NCBI RefSeq assembly: GCF_037975245.1
Contig: NC_092568.1
Location: 40,099,631-40,163,630 of the forward strand
Length of the DNA: 64,000 bases
Source of the DNA: Apostichopus japonicus
Lineage: Eukaryota > Echinodermata > Holothuroidea > Aspidochirotida > Stichopodidae
Direction of reading: 5' to 3'
The notes under the pieces were generated by a model that was given only the letters and a program-made list of their open reading frames with translations, did no database searches and had not been told where the DNA came from. Shown piece after piece: positions 1 through 12,649 of the stretch. The position numbers and the translations under genes are program-made. Numbering within the stretch: position 1 is the first letter of the stretch; each line of letters opens with the position of its first letter.

Positions 1-3000
1 GCATTTGTATACAATTGCAGTGAATCTAAAGAATGATAACTGCAGGGGGGGGGGGTCAGGATATGGGTAGAAAACTGAAGATAGGAAATAGTCAATGATT
101 CCTATGGGCCTGAAAAATTAATCAAATGAATGTATCTAGACCATTATATGGGAACTTTCATAGTACCAAAATTAAGGCGTTGATCCAAACAATAATAATA
201 CCAACTTTACACTCACTGTATATCTCTGCATATATACTTATAGGACTTGTATACGATTCCAAGGAATCTAGAGTTTGATTACTGTAGGGAGGGGGTCATG
301 ATGTTGGTAGGAAACTTAGGATAGGCAACAATCAATGATTCTTATGGGCCTGAAAATTTATTCAATTGAATGTATCTAGACCATTATATGGGAACTTTCA
401 TAGTACCAAAATTAAGGCAATGGCTCAAACACTAATATTACCTACTTAACTTTACATCTCTGCATATATACCTTGATAGGACTTGTATACAATTATAGAG
501 AATCTAAATATTGATTACTGTAGGCCTGTACAGCCCTGGTCAATTAAATCATGGAGCTATAAACATATAGCTAGAGATTGATTACTGTAGGGGGTGGGGG
601 TCAGGATCTGGGTAGGGAATAGAGGATCTAGGCAATAATCTCTGCATTTGTATACAATTGCAGTGAATCTAAAGAATGATAACTGCAGGGGGGGGGGGGG
701 GTCAGGATATGGGTAGAAAACTGAAGATAGGAAATAGTCAATGATTCCTATGGGCCTGAAAAATTATTCAAATGAATGTATCTAGACCATTATATGGGAA
801 CTTTCATAGTACCAAAATTAAGGCGTTGATCCAAACAATAATAATACCAACTTTACACTCACTGTATATCTCTGCATATATACCTATAGGACTTGTATAC
901 GATTGCAAGGAATCTAGAGTTTGATTACTGTAGGGAGGGGGTCATGATGTTGGTAGGAAACTTAGGATAGGCAACAATCAATGATTCTTATGGGCCTGAA
1001 AATTTATTCAAATGAATGTATCTAAACCATTATATGGGAACTTTCATAGTACCAAAATTAAGGCGTTGATCCAAACAATAATAATACCTACTTTACACTC
1101 ACTGTATATCTCTGCATATATACTTATAGGACTTGTATACGATTGCAAGGAATCTAGAGTTTGATTACTGTAGGGAGGGGGTCATGATGTTGGTAGGAAA
1201 CTTAGGATAGGCAACAATCAATGATTCTTATGGGCCCTAAAATTTATTCAAATGAATGTATCTAGACCATTATATGGGAACTTTCATAGTACCAAAATTA
1301 AGGCGTTGATCCAAACAATAATAATACCTACTTTACACTCACTGTATATCTCTGCATATATACTTATAGGACTTGTATACGATTGCAAGGAATCTCGAGT
1401 TTCATTACTGTAGGGAGGGGGTCATGATGTTGGTAGGAAACTTAGGATAGGCAACAATCAATGATTCTTATGGGCCTGAAAATTTACTCAAATGAATGTA
1501 TCTAGACCATTATATGGGAACTTTCATAGTACCAAAATTAAGGCAATGGCTCAAACACTAATATTACCTACTTAACACTCACTGTACATCTCTGCATATA
1601 TACCTTGATAGGACTTGTATACAATTATAGAGAATCTAAATATTGATTACTGTAGGCCTGTACAGCCCTGGTCAATTAAATCATGGAGCTATAAACATAT
1701 AGCTAGAGATTGATTACTGTAGGGGGTGGGGGTCAGGATCTGGGTAGGGAATAGAGGATCTAGGCAATAATCTCTGCATTTGTATACAATTGCAGTGAAT
1801 CTAAAGAATGATAACTGCGGGGGGGGGGGGGTGGGGTCAGGATATGGGTTGAAAACTGAAGATAGGAAATAGTCAATGATTCCTATGGGCCTGAAAAATT
1901 ATTCAAATGAATGTATCTAGACCATTATATGGGAACTTTCATAGTACCAAAATTAAGGCGTTGATCCAAACAATAATAATACCTACTTTACACTCACTGT
2001 ATATCTCTGCATATACACTTATAGGACTTGTATACGATTGCAAGGAATCTAGAGTTTGATTACTGTAGGGAGGGGGTCATGATGTTGGTAGGAAACTTAG
2101 GATAGGCAACAATCAATGATTCTTATGGGCCTGAACATTTATTCAAATGAATGTATCTAAACCATTATATGGGAACTTTCATAGTACCAAAATTAAGGCG
2201 TTGATCCAAACAATAATAATACCTACTTTACACTCACTGTATATCTCTGCATATATACTTAGAGGACTTGTATACGATTGCAAGGAATCTAGAGTTTGAT
2301 TACTGTAGGGAGGGGGTCATGATGTTGGTAGGAAACTTAGGATAGGCAACAATCAATGATTCTTATGGGCCTGAAAATTTATTCAAATGAATGTATCTAG
2401 ACCATTATATGGGAACTTTCATAGTACCAAAATTAAGGCAATGGCTCAAACACTAATATTACCTACTTAACACTCACTGTACATCTCTGCATATATACCT
2501 TGATAGGACTTGTATACAATTATAGAGAATCTAAATATTGATTACTGTAGGCCTGTACAGCCCTGGTCAATTAAATCATGGAGCTATAAACATATATCTA
2601 GAGATTGATTACTGTAGGGGGTGGGGGTCAGGATCTGGGTAGGGAATAGAGGATCTAGGCAATAATCTCTGCATTTGTATACAATTGCAGTGAATCTAAA
2701 AAATGATAACTGCAGGGGGGGGGGTCAGGATATGGGTAGAAAACTGAAGATAGGAAATAGTCAATGATTCCTATGGGCCTGAAAAATTATTCAAATGAAT
2801 GTATCTAGACCATTATATGGGAACTTTCATAGTACCAAAATTAAGGCGTTGATCCAAACAATAATAACACCTACTTTACACTCACTGTATATCTCTGCAT
2901 ATACACTTATAGGACTTGTATACGATTGCAAGGAATCTAGAGTTTGATTACTGTAGGGAGGGGGTCATGATGTTGGTAGGAAACTTAGAATAGGCAACAA

Positions 3001-6000
3001 TCAATGATTCTTATGGGCCTGAAAATTTATTCAAATGAATGTATCTAGACCATTATATGGGAAATTTCATAGTACCAAAATTAAGGCAATGGCTCAAACA
3101 CTAATATTACCTACTTAACACTCACTGTACATCTCTGCATATATACCTTGATAGAACTTGTATACAATTATAGAGAATCTAAATATTGATTACTGTAGGC
3201 CTGTACAGCCCTGGTCAATTAAATCATGGAGCTATAAACATATATCTAGAGATTGATTACTGTAGTGGGTGGGGGTCAGGATCTGGGTAGGGAATAGAGG
3301 ATCTAGGCAATAATCTCTGCATTTGTATACAATTGCAGTGAATCTAAAGAATGATAACTGCAGGGGGGGGGGGTCAGGATATGGGTAGAAAACTGAAGAT
3401 AGGAAATAGTCAATGATTCCTATGGGCCTGAAAAATTATTCAAATGAATGTATCTAGAGCATTATATGGGAACTTTCATAGTACCAAAATTAAGGCGTTG
3501 ATCCAAACAATAATAACACCTACTTTACACTCACTGTATATCTCTGCATATACACTTATAGGACTTGTATACGATTGCAAGGAATCTAGAGTTTGATTAC
3601 TGTAGGGAGGGGGTCATGATGTTGGTAGGAAACTTAGGATAGGCAACAATCAATGATTCTTATGGGCCTGAAAATTTATTCAAATGAATGTATCTAGACC
3701 ATTATATGGGAAATTTCATAGTACCAAAATTAAGGCAATGGCTCAAACACTAATATTACCTACTTAACACTCACTGTACATCTCTGCATATATACCTTGA
3801 TAGGACTTGTATACAATTATAGAGAATCTAAATATTGATTACTGTAGGCCTGTACAGCCCTGGTCAATTAAATCATGGAGCTATAAACATATAGCTAGAG
3901 ATTGATTACTGTAGGGGGTGGGGGTCAGGATTTGGGTAGGGAATAGAGGATCTAGGCATTATTCTCTGCATTTGTATACAATTGCAGTGAATCTAAAGAA
4001 TGATAACTGCAGGGGGGGGGGGGGGTCAGGATATGGGTAGAAAACTGAAGATAGGAAATAGTCAATGATTCCTATGGGCCTGAAAAATTATTCAAATGAA
4101 TGTATCTAGACCATTATATGGGAACTTTCATAGTACCAAAATTAAGGCGTTGATCCAAACAATAATAATACCTACTTTACACTCACTGTATATCTCTGCA
4201 TATACACTTATAGGACTTGTATACGATTGCAAGGAATCTAGAGTTTGATTACTGTAGGGAGGGGGTCATGATGTTGGTAGGAAACTTAGGATAGGCAACA
4301 ATCAATGATTCTTATGGGCCTGAAAGTTTATTCAAATGAATGTATCTAGACCATTATATGGGAACTTTCATAGTACCAAAATTAAGGCGTTGATCCAAAC
4401 AATAATAATACCTACTTTACACTCACTGTATATCTCTGCATATATACTTATAGGACTTGTATACGATTGCAAGGAATCTAGAGTTTGATTACTGTAGGGA
4501 GGGGGTCATGATGTTGGTAGGAAACTTAGGATAGGCAACAATCAATGATTCTTATGGGCCTGAAAAATTATTCAAATGAACGTATCTAGACCATTATATG
4601 GGAACTTTCATAGTACCAAAATTAAGGCAATGGCTCAAACACTAATATTACCTACTTAACACTCACTGTACATCTCTGCATATATACCTTGATAGGACTT
4701 GTATACAATTATAGAGAATCTAAATATTGATTACTGTAGGCCTGTACAGCCCTGGTCAATTAAATCATGGAGCTATAAACATATAGCTAGAGATTGATTA
4801 CTGTAGGGGGTGGGGGTCAGGATCTGGGTAGGGAATAGAGGATCTAGGCAATATTCTCTGCATTTGTATACAATTGCAGTGAATCTAAAGAATGATAACT
4901 GCAGGGGGGGGGGGTCAGGATATGGGTAGGAAACTGAAGATAGGAAATAGTCAATGATTCCTATGGGCCTGAAAAATTATTCAAATGAATGTATCTAGAC
5001 CATTATATGGGAACTTTCATAGTACCAAAATTAAGGCGTTGATCCAAACAATAATAATACCTACTTTACACTCACTGTATATCTCTGCATATACACTTAT
5101 AGGACTTGTATACGATTGCAAGGAATCTAGAGTTTGATTACTGTAGGGAGGGGTTATGATGTTGGTAGGAAACTTAGGATAGGCAACAATCAATGATTCT
5201 TATGGGCCTGAAAATTTATTCAAATGAATGTATCTAGACCATTATATGGGAACTTTCATAGTACCAAAATTAAGGCAATGGCTCAAACACTAATATTACC
5301 TACTTAACACTCACTGTACACCTCTGCATATATACCTTGATAGGACTTGTATACAATTATAGAGAATCTAAATATTGATTACTGTAGGCCTGTACAGCCC
5401 TGGTCAATTAAATCATGGAGCTATAAACATATAGCTAGAGATTGATTACTGTAGGGGGTGGGGGTCAGGATCTGGGTAGGGAATAGAGGATCTAGGCAAT
5501 AATCTCTGCATTTGTATACAATTGTAGTGAATCTAAAGAATGATAACTGCAGGGGGGGGGGGTCAGGATATGGGTAGAAAACTGAAGATAGGAAATAGTC
5601 AATGATTCCTATGGGCCTGAAAAATTATTCAAATGAATGTATCTAGACCATTATATGGGAACTTTCATAGTACCAAAATTAAGGCGTTGATCCAAACAAT
5701 AATAATACCTACTTTACACTCACTGTATATCTCTGCATATTTACTTATAGGACTTGTATACGATTGCAAGGAATCTAGAGTTTGATTACTGTAGGGAGGG
5801 GGTCATGATGTTGGTAGGAAACTTAGGATAGGCAACAATCAATGATTTTTATGGGCCTGAAAATTTATTCAAATGAATGTATCTAGACCATTATATGGGA
5901 ACTTTCATAGTACCAAAATTAAGGCAATGGCTCAAACACTAATATTACCTACTTAACACTCACTGTACATCTCTGCATATATACCTTGATAGGACTTGTA

Positions 6001-9000
6001 TACAATTATAGAGAATCTAAATATTGATTACTGTAGGCCTGTACAGCCCTGGTCAATTAAATCATGGAGCTATAAACATATAGCTAGAGATTGATTACTG
6101 TAGGGGGTGGGGGTCAGGATCTGGGTAGGGAATAGAGGATCTAGGCAATAATCTCTGCATTTGTATACAATTGCAGTGAATCTAAAGAATGATAACTGCA
6201 GGGGGGGGGGGGGGGTCAGGATATGGGTAGAAAACTGAAGATAGGAAATAGTCAATGATTCCTATGGGCCTGAAAATTTATTCAAATGAATGTATCTAGA
6301 CCATTATATGGGAACTTTCATAGTACCAAAATTAAGGCGTTGATCCAAACAATAATAATACCTACTTTACACTCACTGTATATCTCTGCATATATACTGA
6401 TAGGACTTGTATACGATTGCAAGGAATCTAGAGTTTGATTACTGTAGGGAGGGGGTCATGATGTTGGTAGGAAACTTAGGATAGGCAACAATCAATGATT
6501 CTTATGGGCCTGAAAATTTATTCAAATGAATGTATCTAGACCATTATATGGGAACTTTCATAGTACCAAAATTAAGGCAATGGCTCAAACACTAATATTA
6601 CCTACTTAACACTCACTGTACATCTCTGCATATATACCTTGATAGGACTTGTATACAATTATAGAGAATCTAAATATTGATTACTGTAGGCCTGTACAGC
6701 CCTGGTCAATTAAATCATGGAGCTATAAACATATATCTAGAGATTGATTACTGTAGGGGGGGGGGGGTCATGATGTTGGTAGGAAACTTAGAATAGGCAA
6801 CAATCAATGATTCTTATGGGCCTGAAAATTTATTCAAATGAATGTATCTAGACCATTATATGGGAACTTTCATAGTACCAAAATTAAGGCAATGGCTCAA
6901 ACACTAATATTACCTACTTAACACTCACTGTACATTTCTGCATATATACCTTGATAGGACTTGTATACAATTATAGAGAATCTAAATATTGATTACTGTA
7001 GGCCTGTACAGCCCTGGTCAATTAAATCATGGAGCTATAAACATATATCTAGAGATTGATTACTGTAGGGGGTAGGGGTCAGGATCTGGGTAGGGAATAG
7101 AGGATCTAGGCAATAATCTCTGCATTTGTATACAATTGCAGTGAATCTAAAGAATGATAACTGCAGGGGGGGGGGGTCAGGATATGGGTAGAAAACTGAA
7201 GATAGGAAATAGTCAATGATTCCTATGGGCCTGAAAAATTATTCAAATGAATGTATCTAGACCATTATATGGGAACTTTCATAGTACCAAAATTAAGGCG
7301 TTGATCCAAACAATAATAATACCTACTTTACACTCACTGTATATCTCTGCATATATACTTATAGGACTTGTATACGATTGCAAGGAATCTAGAGTTTGAT
7401 TACTGTAGGGAGGGGGTCATGATGTTGGTAGGAAACTTAGGATAGGCAACAATCAATGATTCTTATGGGCCTGAAAATTTATTCAAATGAATGTATCTAG
7501 ACCATTATATGGGAACTTTCATAGTACCAAAATTAAGGCATTAGCTCAAACACTAATATTACCTACTTAACACTCACTGTACATCTCTGCATATATACCT
7601 TGATAGGACTTGTATACAATTATAGAGAATCTAAATATTGATTACTGTAGGCCTGTACAGCCCTGGTCAATTAAATCATGGAGCTATAAACATATATCTA
7701 GAGATTGATTACTGTAGGGGGTAGGGGTCAGGATCTGGGTAGGGAATAGAGGATCTAGGCAATAATCTCTGCATTTGTATACAATTGCAGTGAATCTAAA
7801 GAATGATAACTGCAGGGGGGGGGGGGGTCAGGATATGGGTAGAAAACTGAAGATAGGAAATAGTCAATGATTCCTATGGGCCTGAAAAATTATTCAAATG
7901 AATGTATCTAGACCATTATATGGGAACTTTCATAGTACCAAAATTAAGGCGTTGATCCAAACAATAATAATACCTACTTTACACTCACTGTATATCTCTG
8001 CATATATACTTATAGGACTTGTATACGATTGCAAGGAATCTAGAGTTTGATTACTGTAGGGAGGGGGTCATGATGTTGGTAGGAAACTTAGGATAGGCAA
8101 CAATCAATGATTCTTATGGGCCTGAAAATTTATTCAAATGAATGTATCTAGACCATTATATGGGAACTTTCATAGTACCAAAATTAAGGCATTGGCTCAA
8201 ACACTAATATTACCTACTTAACACTCACTGTACATCTCTGCATATATACCTTGATAGGACTTGTATACAATTATAGAGAATCTAAATATTGATTACTGTA
8301 GGCCTGTACAGCCCTGGTCAATTAAATCATGGAGCTATAAACATATATCTAGAGATTGATTACTGTAGGGGGTGGGGGTCAGGATCTGGGTAGGGAATAG
8401 AGGATCTAGGCAATAATCTCTGCATTTTTATACAATTGCAGTGAATCTAAAGAATGATAACTGCAGGGGGGGGGGGGTCAGGATATGGGTAGAAAACTGA
8501 AGATAGGAAATAGTCAATGATTCCTATGGGCCTGAAAAATTATTCAAATGAATGTATCTAGACCATTATATGGGAACTTTCATAGTACCAAAATTAAGGC
8601 GTTGATCCAAACAATAATAATACCAACTTTACACTCACTGTATATCTCTGCATATATACCTATAGGACTTGTATACGATTGCAAGGAATCTAGAGTTTGA
8701 TTACTGTAGGGAGGGGGTCATGATGTTGGTAGGAAACTTAGGATAGGCAACAATCAATGATTCTTATGGGCCTGAAAATTTATTCAAATGAATGTATCTA
8801 GACCATTATATGGGAACTTTCATAGTACCAAAATTAAGGCAATGGCTCAAACACTAATATTACCTACTTAACACTCACTGTACATCTCTGCATATATACC
8901 TTGATAGGACTTGTATACAATTATAGAGAATCTAAATATTGATTACTGTAGGCCTGTACAGCCCTGGTCAATTAAATCATGGAGCTATAAACATATAGCT

Positions 9001-10330
9001 AGAGATTGATTACTGTAGGGGGTGGGGGTCAGGATCTGGGTAGGGTATAGAGGATCTAGGCAATAATCTCTGCATTTGTATACAATTGCAGTGAATCTAA
9101 AGAATGATAACTGCAGGGGGGGGGGGGGGTCAGGATATGGGTAGAAAACTGAAGATAGGAAATAGTCAATGATTCCTATGGGCCTGAAAAATTATTCAAA
9201 TGAATGTATCTAGACCATTATATGGGAACTTTCATAGTACCAAAATTAAGGCGTTGATCCAAACAATAATAATACCAACTTTACACTCACTGTATATCTC
9301 TGCATATATACCTATAGGACTTGTATACGATTGCAAGGAATCTAGAGTTTGATTACTGTAGGGAGGGGGTCATGATGTTGGTAGGAAACTTAGGATAGGC
9401 AACAATCAATGATTCTTATGGGCCTGAAAATTTATTCAAATGAATGTATCTAGACCATTATATGGGAACTTTCATAGTACCAAAATTAAGGCAATGGCTC
9501 AAACACTAATATTACCTACTTAACACTCATTGTACATCTCTGCATATATACCTTGATAGGACTTGTATACAATTATAGAGAATCTAAATATTGATTACTG
9601 TAGGCCTGTACAGCCCTGGTCAATTAAATCATGGAGCTATAAACATATAGCTAGAGATTGATTACTGTAGGGGGTGGGGGTCAGGATCTTGGTAGGGAAT
9701 AGAGGATCTAGGCAATAATCTCTGCATTTGTATACAATTGCAGTGAATCTAAAGAATGATAACTGCAGGGGGGGGGTCAGGATATGGGTAGAAAACTGAA
9801 GATAGGAAATAGTCAATGATTCCTATGGGCCTGAAAAATTATTCAAATGAATGTATCTAGACCATTATATGGGAACTTTCATAGTACCAAAATTAAGGCG
9901 TTGATCCAAACAATAATAATACCTACTTTACACTCACTGTATATCTCTGCATATATACTTATAGGACTTGTATACGATTGCAAGGAATCTAGAGTTTGAT
10001 TACTGTAGGGAGGGGGTCATGATGTTGGTAGGAAACTTAGGATAGGCAACAATCAATGATTCTTATGGGCCTGAAAATTTATTCAAATGAATGTATCTAG
10101 ACCATTATATGGGAACTTTCATAGTACCAAAATTAAGGCAATGGTTCAAACACTTATAATACCTACTCAACACTCACTGTACATCTCTGCATATATACCT
10201 TGATAGGACTTGTATACAATTACAGAGAATCTAAAGATTGATTACTGTAGGCCTCTACAGCCCGGGCTAATGAAATCATGGAGCTATAAACGTATATATA
10301 TGTAGAGATTGATTACTGTAGATTGATTAC
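1..10330. repeat. Satellite I: A-B-C higher-order tandem array
   Basis: The whole stretch is tandem repeat. Three related monomers recur. A begins TCTCTGCATTTGTATACAAT (~230 bp, with a pure G run of roughly 7-15). B begins TCTCTGCATATATACTTATA (~240 bp, with GGGAGGGGG). C begins TCTCTGCATATATACCTTGA (~182 bp, with the unique CCTGTACAGCCCTGG piece). A-type starts lie at 1, 644, 1776, 2671, 3319, 3968, 4860, 5508, 6157, 7122, 7771, 8422, 9072 and 9724. Spacings are about 650 bp for A-B-C, 892-895 for A-B-B-C and 1132 for A-B-B-B-C. The last C copy (10,190-10,330) is more divergent and marks the array edge; the left edge lies outside the window. No coding potential is visible. Short ORFs on either strand are incidental. 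Confidence 0.97.
6628..7121. repeat. Hybrid C/B monomer junction in satellite I
   Basis: In the unit starting at 6157 the C monomer runs normally to GAGATTGATTACTGTAGGGG. At the G run near 6755-6767 it switches into the B monomer (TCATGATGTTGGTAGG) instead of continuing with C's TCAGGATCTGGG. A B tail and a complete C follow, giving a 965 bp unit instead of 650. The junction sits exactly where C and B share GATTGATTACTGTAGGG plus a G tract. This is what unequal exchange at shared sequence would produce. The event is inferred; the junction is seen directly. Confidence 0.85.
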
Positions 10331-10444
10331 TGTGTGTGGTTGTTAGGCTAACATGAGGACGAATATTTCAGTTTTACATGGATATTTTTTATTTTATTTG
10401 CGACACAACTTGAGCGAATAAACAGATGGCTAGGTTAGATCTCT

Positions 10445-11802
10445 ATGTTGACTTAGTGTGAAGTTAGGCTCTTTTTTCTTACAATGGCTACATTGATATG
10501 GCTTGTCTCCTGCATGTGTTCTTTCATGGTCCTTCAAATTGCTAGACCAAGCAAAATTTTACCTACAATATAGCTACATTGATATGGCTTCTCTCCAGTA
10601 AGTGTTCTTTGGTGGTCGTCAAATTGCTAGACCAAGCAAACTTTTTCTTACAATAACTACATTGATATGGCTTCTCTCTTGTATGTGTTCTTTTGGTCCT
10701 TCAACTGACTGGATAGTACAAATGCTTTGATACAATAGCTACAATGATATGGCTTCTCTCCTGTGTTCTTCTACACTGCGACAACCTTGCGCAGGCACAA
10801 GCAGTTACGCAGCACAGCTGCAGAGTGCATAACCCGATCCTCTGCAGAAGCCAAAAATAACCTAAGCCCCTAATACAACGTACAAATTCAGCATAGATTC
10901 TGCCTAGCAACTTACATTAAATATACCCCAACTTAATGCCTAAAAACGCTCCTTGCACGACATTATAAACGACCCTGTAACTGTGTAGAATCCTATACAT
11001 GATTAACTGACCAATTTGGAAATAGCCAACCCCGCCCCACTGTCTATGCACCCCCAACTGTTCCCCATATACTAAGAACAAAGGTGACCTTGTCCACCAG
11101 ACAGATAACATTAAGCCCAGGCAGGAAGAACCATTTCTTGCAGCCAGCAATAAACTCAAACTTAAGTTACACAAACTAGGGACCTCCCAGTTTAAACATT
11201 AAAGCAAGAAACAATTTATAAAGGTAAAACAGGCTAGATAGAAAATACATACACACGAGAAAACTAAGTTGCTTTCTCGTAACAGTTCTTTCATTGACGT
11301 TCAAGTACTAGACCAAGCGAACATTTGCAATACCTACAATGATTAGGTTTCTCTCCAGTGTGTATTCTTTCATGTTTTTTTTCAAATCGCCAGGGTTAAC
11401 AAACTATTTGTGGCAATAACTACATTGATAAGGTTTCTCTCCTGTATGTGTCCTTTCATGTCTCTTCACTGTCCAAATTGAGAAAGCGTTTTGTTACAAT
11501 AGCTACATTGATATGATTTCTCTCCTGTGTGCGTCCTTTCGTGAGTCTTCCAATCGCTGGAACGATCAAAACTTTTGTTGCACTAGCTGCATTGGTTAGG
11601 TTTCTCTCGCTTACGATAATGAACACCTCCATATCCTGCATTCTCAGATAATTTTTCTCTGTTGTTTAATTCCTCCTTCACTTTGATTGATAAATGAAAA
11701 ATGTAGCTCTCCCCTAGTTTTTCACAGTCGCTATCCTCTCTTTTAACATCCAGTTGATGAGCTTGGTTAAATGAATGGTCAATATTTGCATCTCTCCAGA
11801 TC
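10445..11802 (-). pseudogene. C2H2 zinc-finger gene exon, degraded
   Basis: Read on the minus strand, an acceptor-like ATATTTTCAG at about 11,812-11,803 opens a frame with an acidic/basic lead (...NQAHQLDVKREDSDCEKLG...) and then C2H2 finger units with linkers such as [11 protein letters not shown] and RTHTGEKPYQC. At least three finger units lie between 11,640 and 11,285, and at least three more between 10,770 and 10,460. The frame is broken. A stop replaces the residue before the second Cys of the first finger (CS*C, near 11,600), a TGA/frameshift follows the second finger (near 11,475), a TAG sits in another (K*F, near 11,410), and several single-base indels occur in the distal fingers (e.g. 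near 10,695, 10,610 and 10,570). Intact members of this family are nuclear DNA-binding proteins. This copy cannot encode a continuous one. An insertion splits the array (see next entry). A residual gene using other exons is possible but unlikely. Confidence 0.75.
10771..11284. mobile_element. Putative ~515 bp insertion within zinc-finger exon
   Basis: Finger sequence stops after CTCCTGTGTTCTT (to 10,770) and resumes at GTTCTTTCATTGACG (from 11,285). The hexamer GTTCTT at 10,765-10,770 is repeated at 11,285-11,290, consistent with a short target-site duplication. The intervening DNA has no finger similarity, no recognisable coding domain, and higher GC in places. The element class cannot be told from the sequence. 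An alternative is that two finger clusters simply flank unrelated DNA and the hexamer match is chance, because GTTCTT is part of the repeating linker coding sequence. Confidence 0.45.
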
Positions 11803-11887
11803 CTGAAAATATGAACAGTGAAACAGTATTAAAGAAAGATGTATGCCAGCTGATTATTCCTGAAGTCTACAGTTCAAAGAGCAAATG

Positions 11888-12640
11888 GACTATCTGATAT
11901 TCATAATATGAGAAAAAGGTCCGTTTATTCATAATCGGAAAAAAGTTTCGATATTCATGAAAGCATAAAAGGTCCGTTTTCCATAAAAGGTTGGATGTTC
12001 ATCATAGCAAAAAAAATCTTTTTTTTCATAATCAGAAAAAGATCCAGTATTCATACAGTAATAATAGCAACAATATAAGCAGGGCTGAGTGACCCTTTCC
12101 CTCCCCCACCCTTCCCCAAAAAAGGTAATAAAAAGTCCTCCTGTGGGCTAATTGATCATGCTGCAGCTGTGACTAGTCGGCAAATTATTCATGCGGTAGC
12201 CGTACTTTCGGTAGTTTCTGTCGTAAAAACCCTTAAGCCCACGACTGGGCCGCAAGTGACCCCCCTCTTCCCCTGGCCACGCACAGCTTGAAACTGCCAA
12301 TGGGTACCTCCACTTTTAGGCAGTGAGATGTAGGGGCACTGGGGCATGACAACCCCGTGATTATGAATATTGAACCTTATTTCTAGAGGATTATGAATAA
12401 CAAACCCTTTACCAATTATGAAAAACGAACCTTCTTTTCAATTATGAATAACAAACCTTTTTTCCTTTCAATTATGAATAACGAACCTTTCTTCCAATTA
12501 TGAATATTGAACCTTTTTCCAATTTTGAATAACGAACCTGATGACTGAAGAATCATTTTTCTAATTATGGATAACAAATCATGAACAATGAACCTTATGA
12601 CCAATGAAACTAATGAGTAATGGACCTTATGAATATCGAG
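11888..12640. mobile_element. Foldback-like element with inverted short-repeat arms
   Basis: The left arm (about 11,895-12,060) is built of irregular units such as ATTCATAATCGGAAAAAG and AAAGGTCC. The right arm (about 12,358-12,635) is built of the reverse complement theme (CAATTATGAATAACGAACC and variants, roughly 25-30 bp spacing, about ten units). The outer ends also match inversely: TGATATTCATAAT...AAGGTCC on the left and GGACCTTATGAATATCG on the right. The core (12,060-12,355) is more GC-rich and noncoding. Inverted terminal arrays of short direct repeats around a unique core are the hallmark of foldback (FB) or hairpin elements. No clear target duplication was found. Confidence 0.55.
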
Positions 12641-12649
12641 CTGCTCCCC

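Noticed and set aside
1-10330. CRISPR-like regular repeats
   Set aside because: Contiguous tandem satellite monomers of 180-240 bp without unique spacers, in a eukaryotic context.
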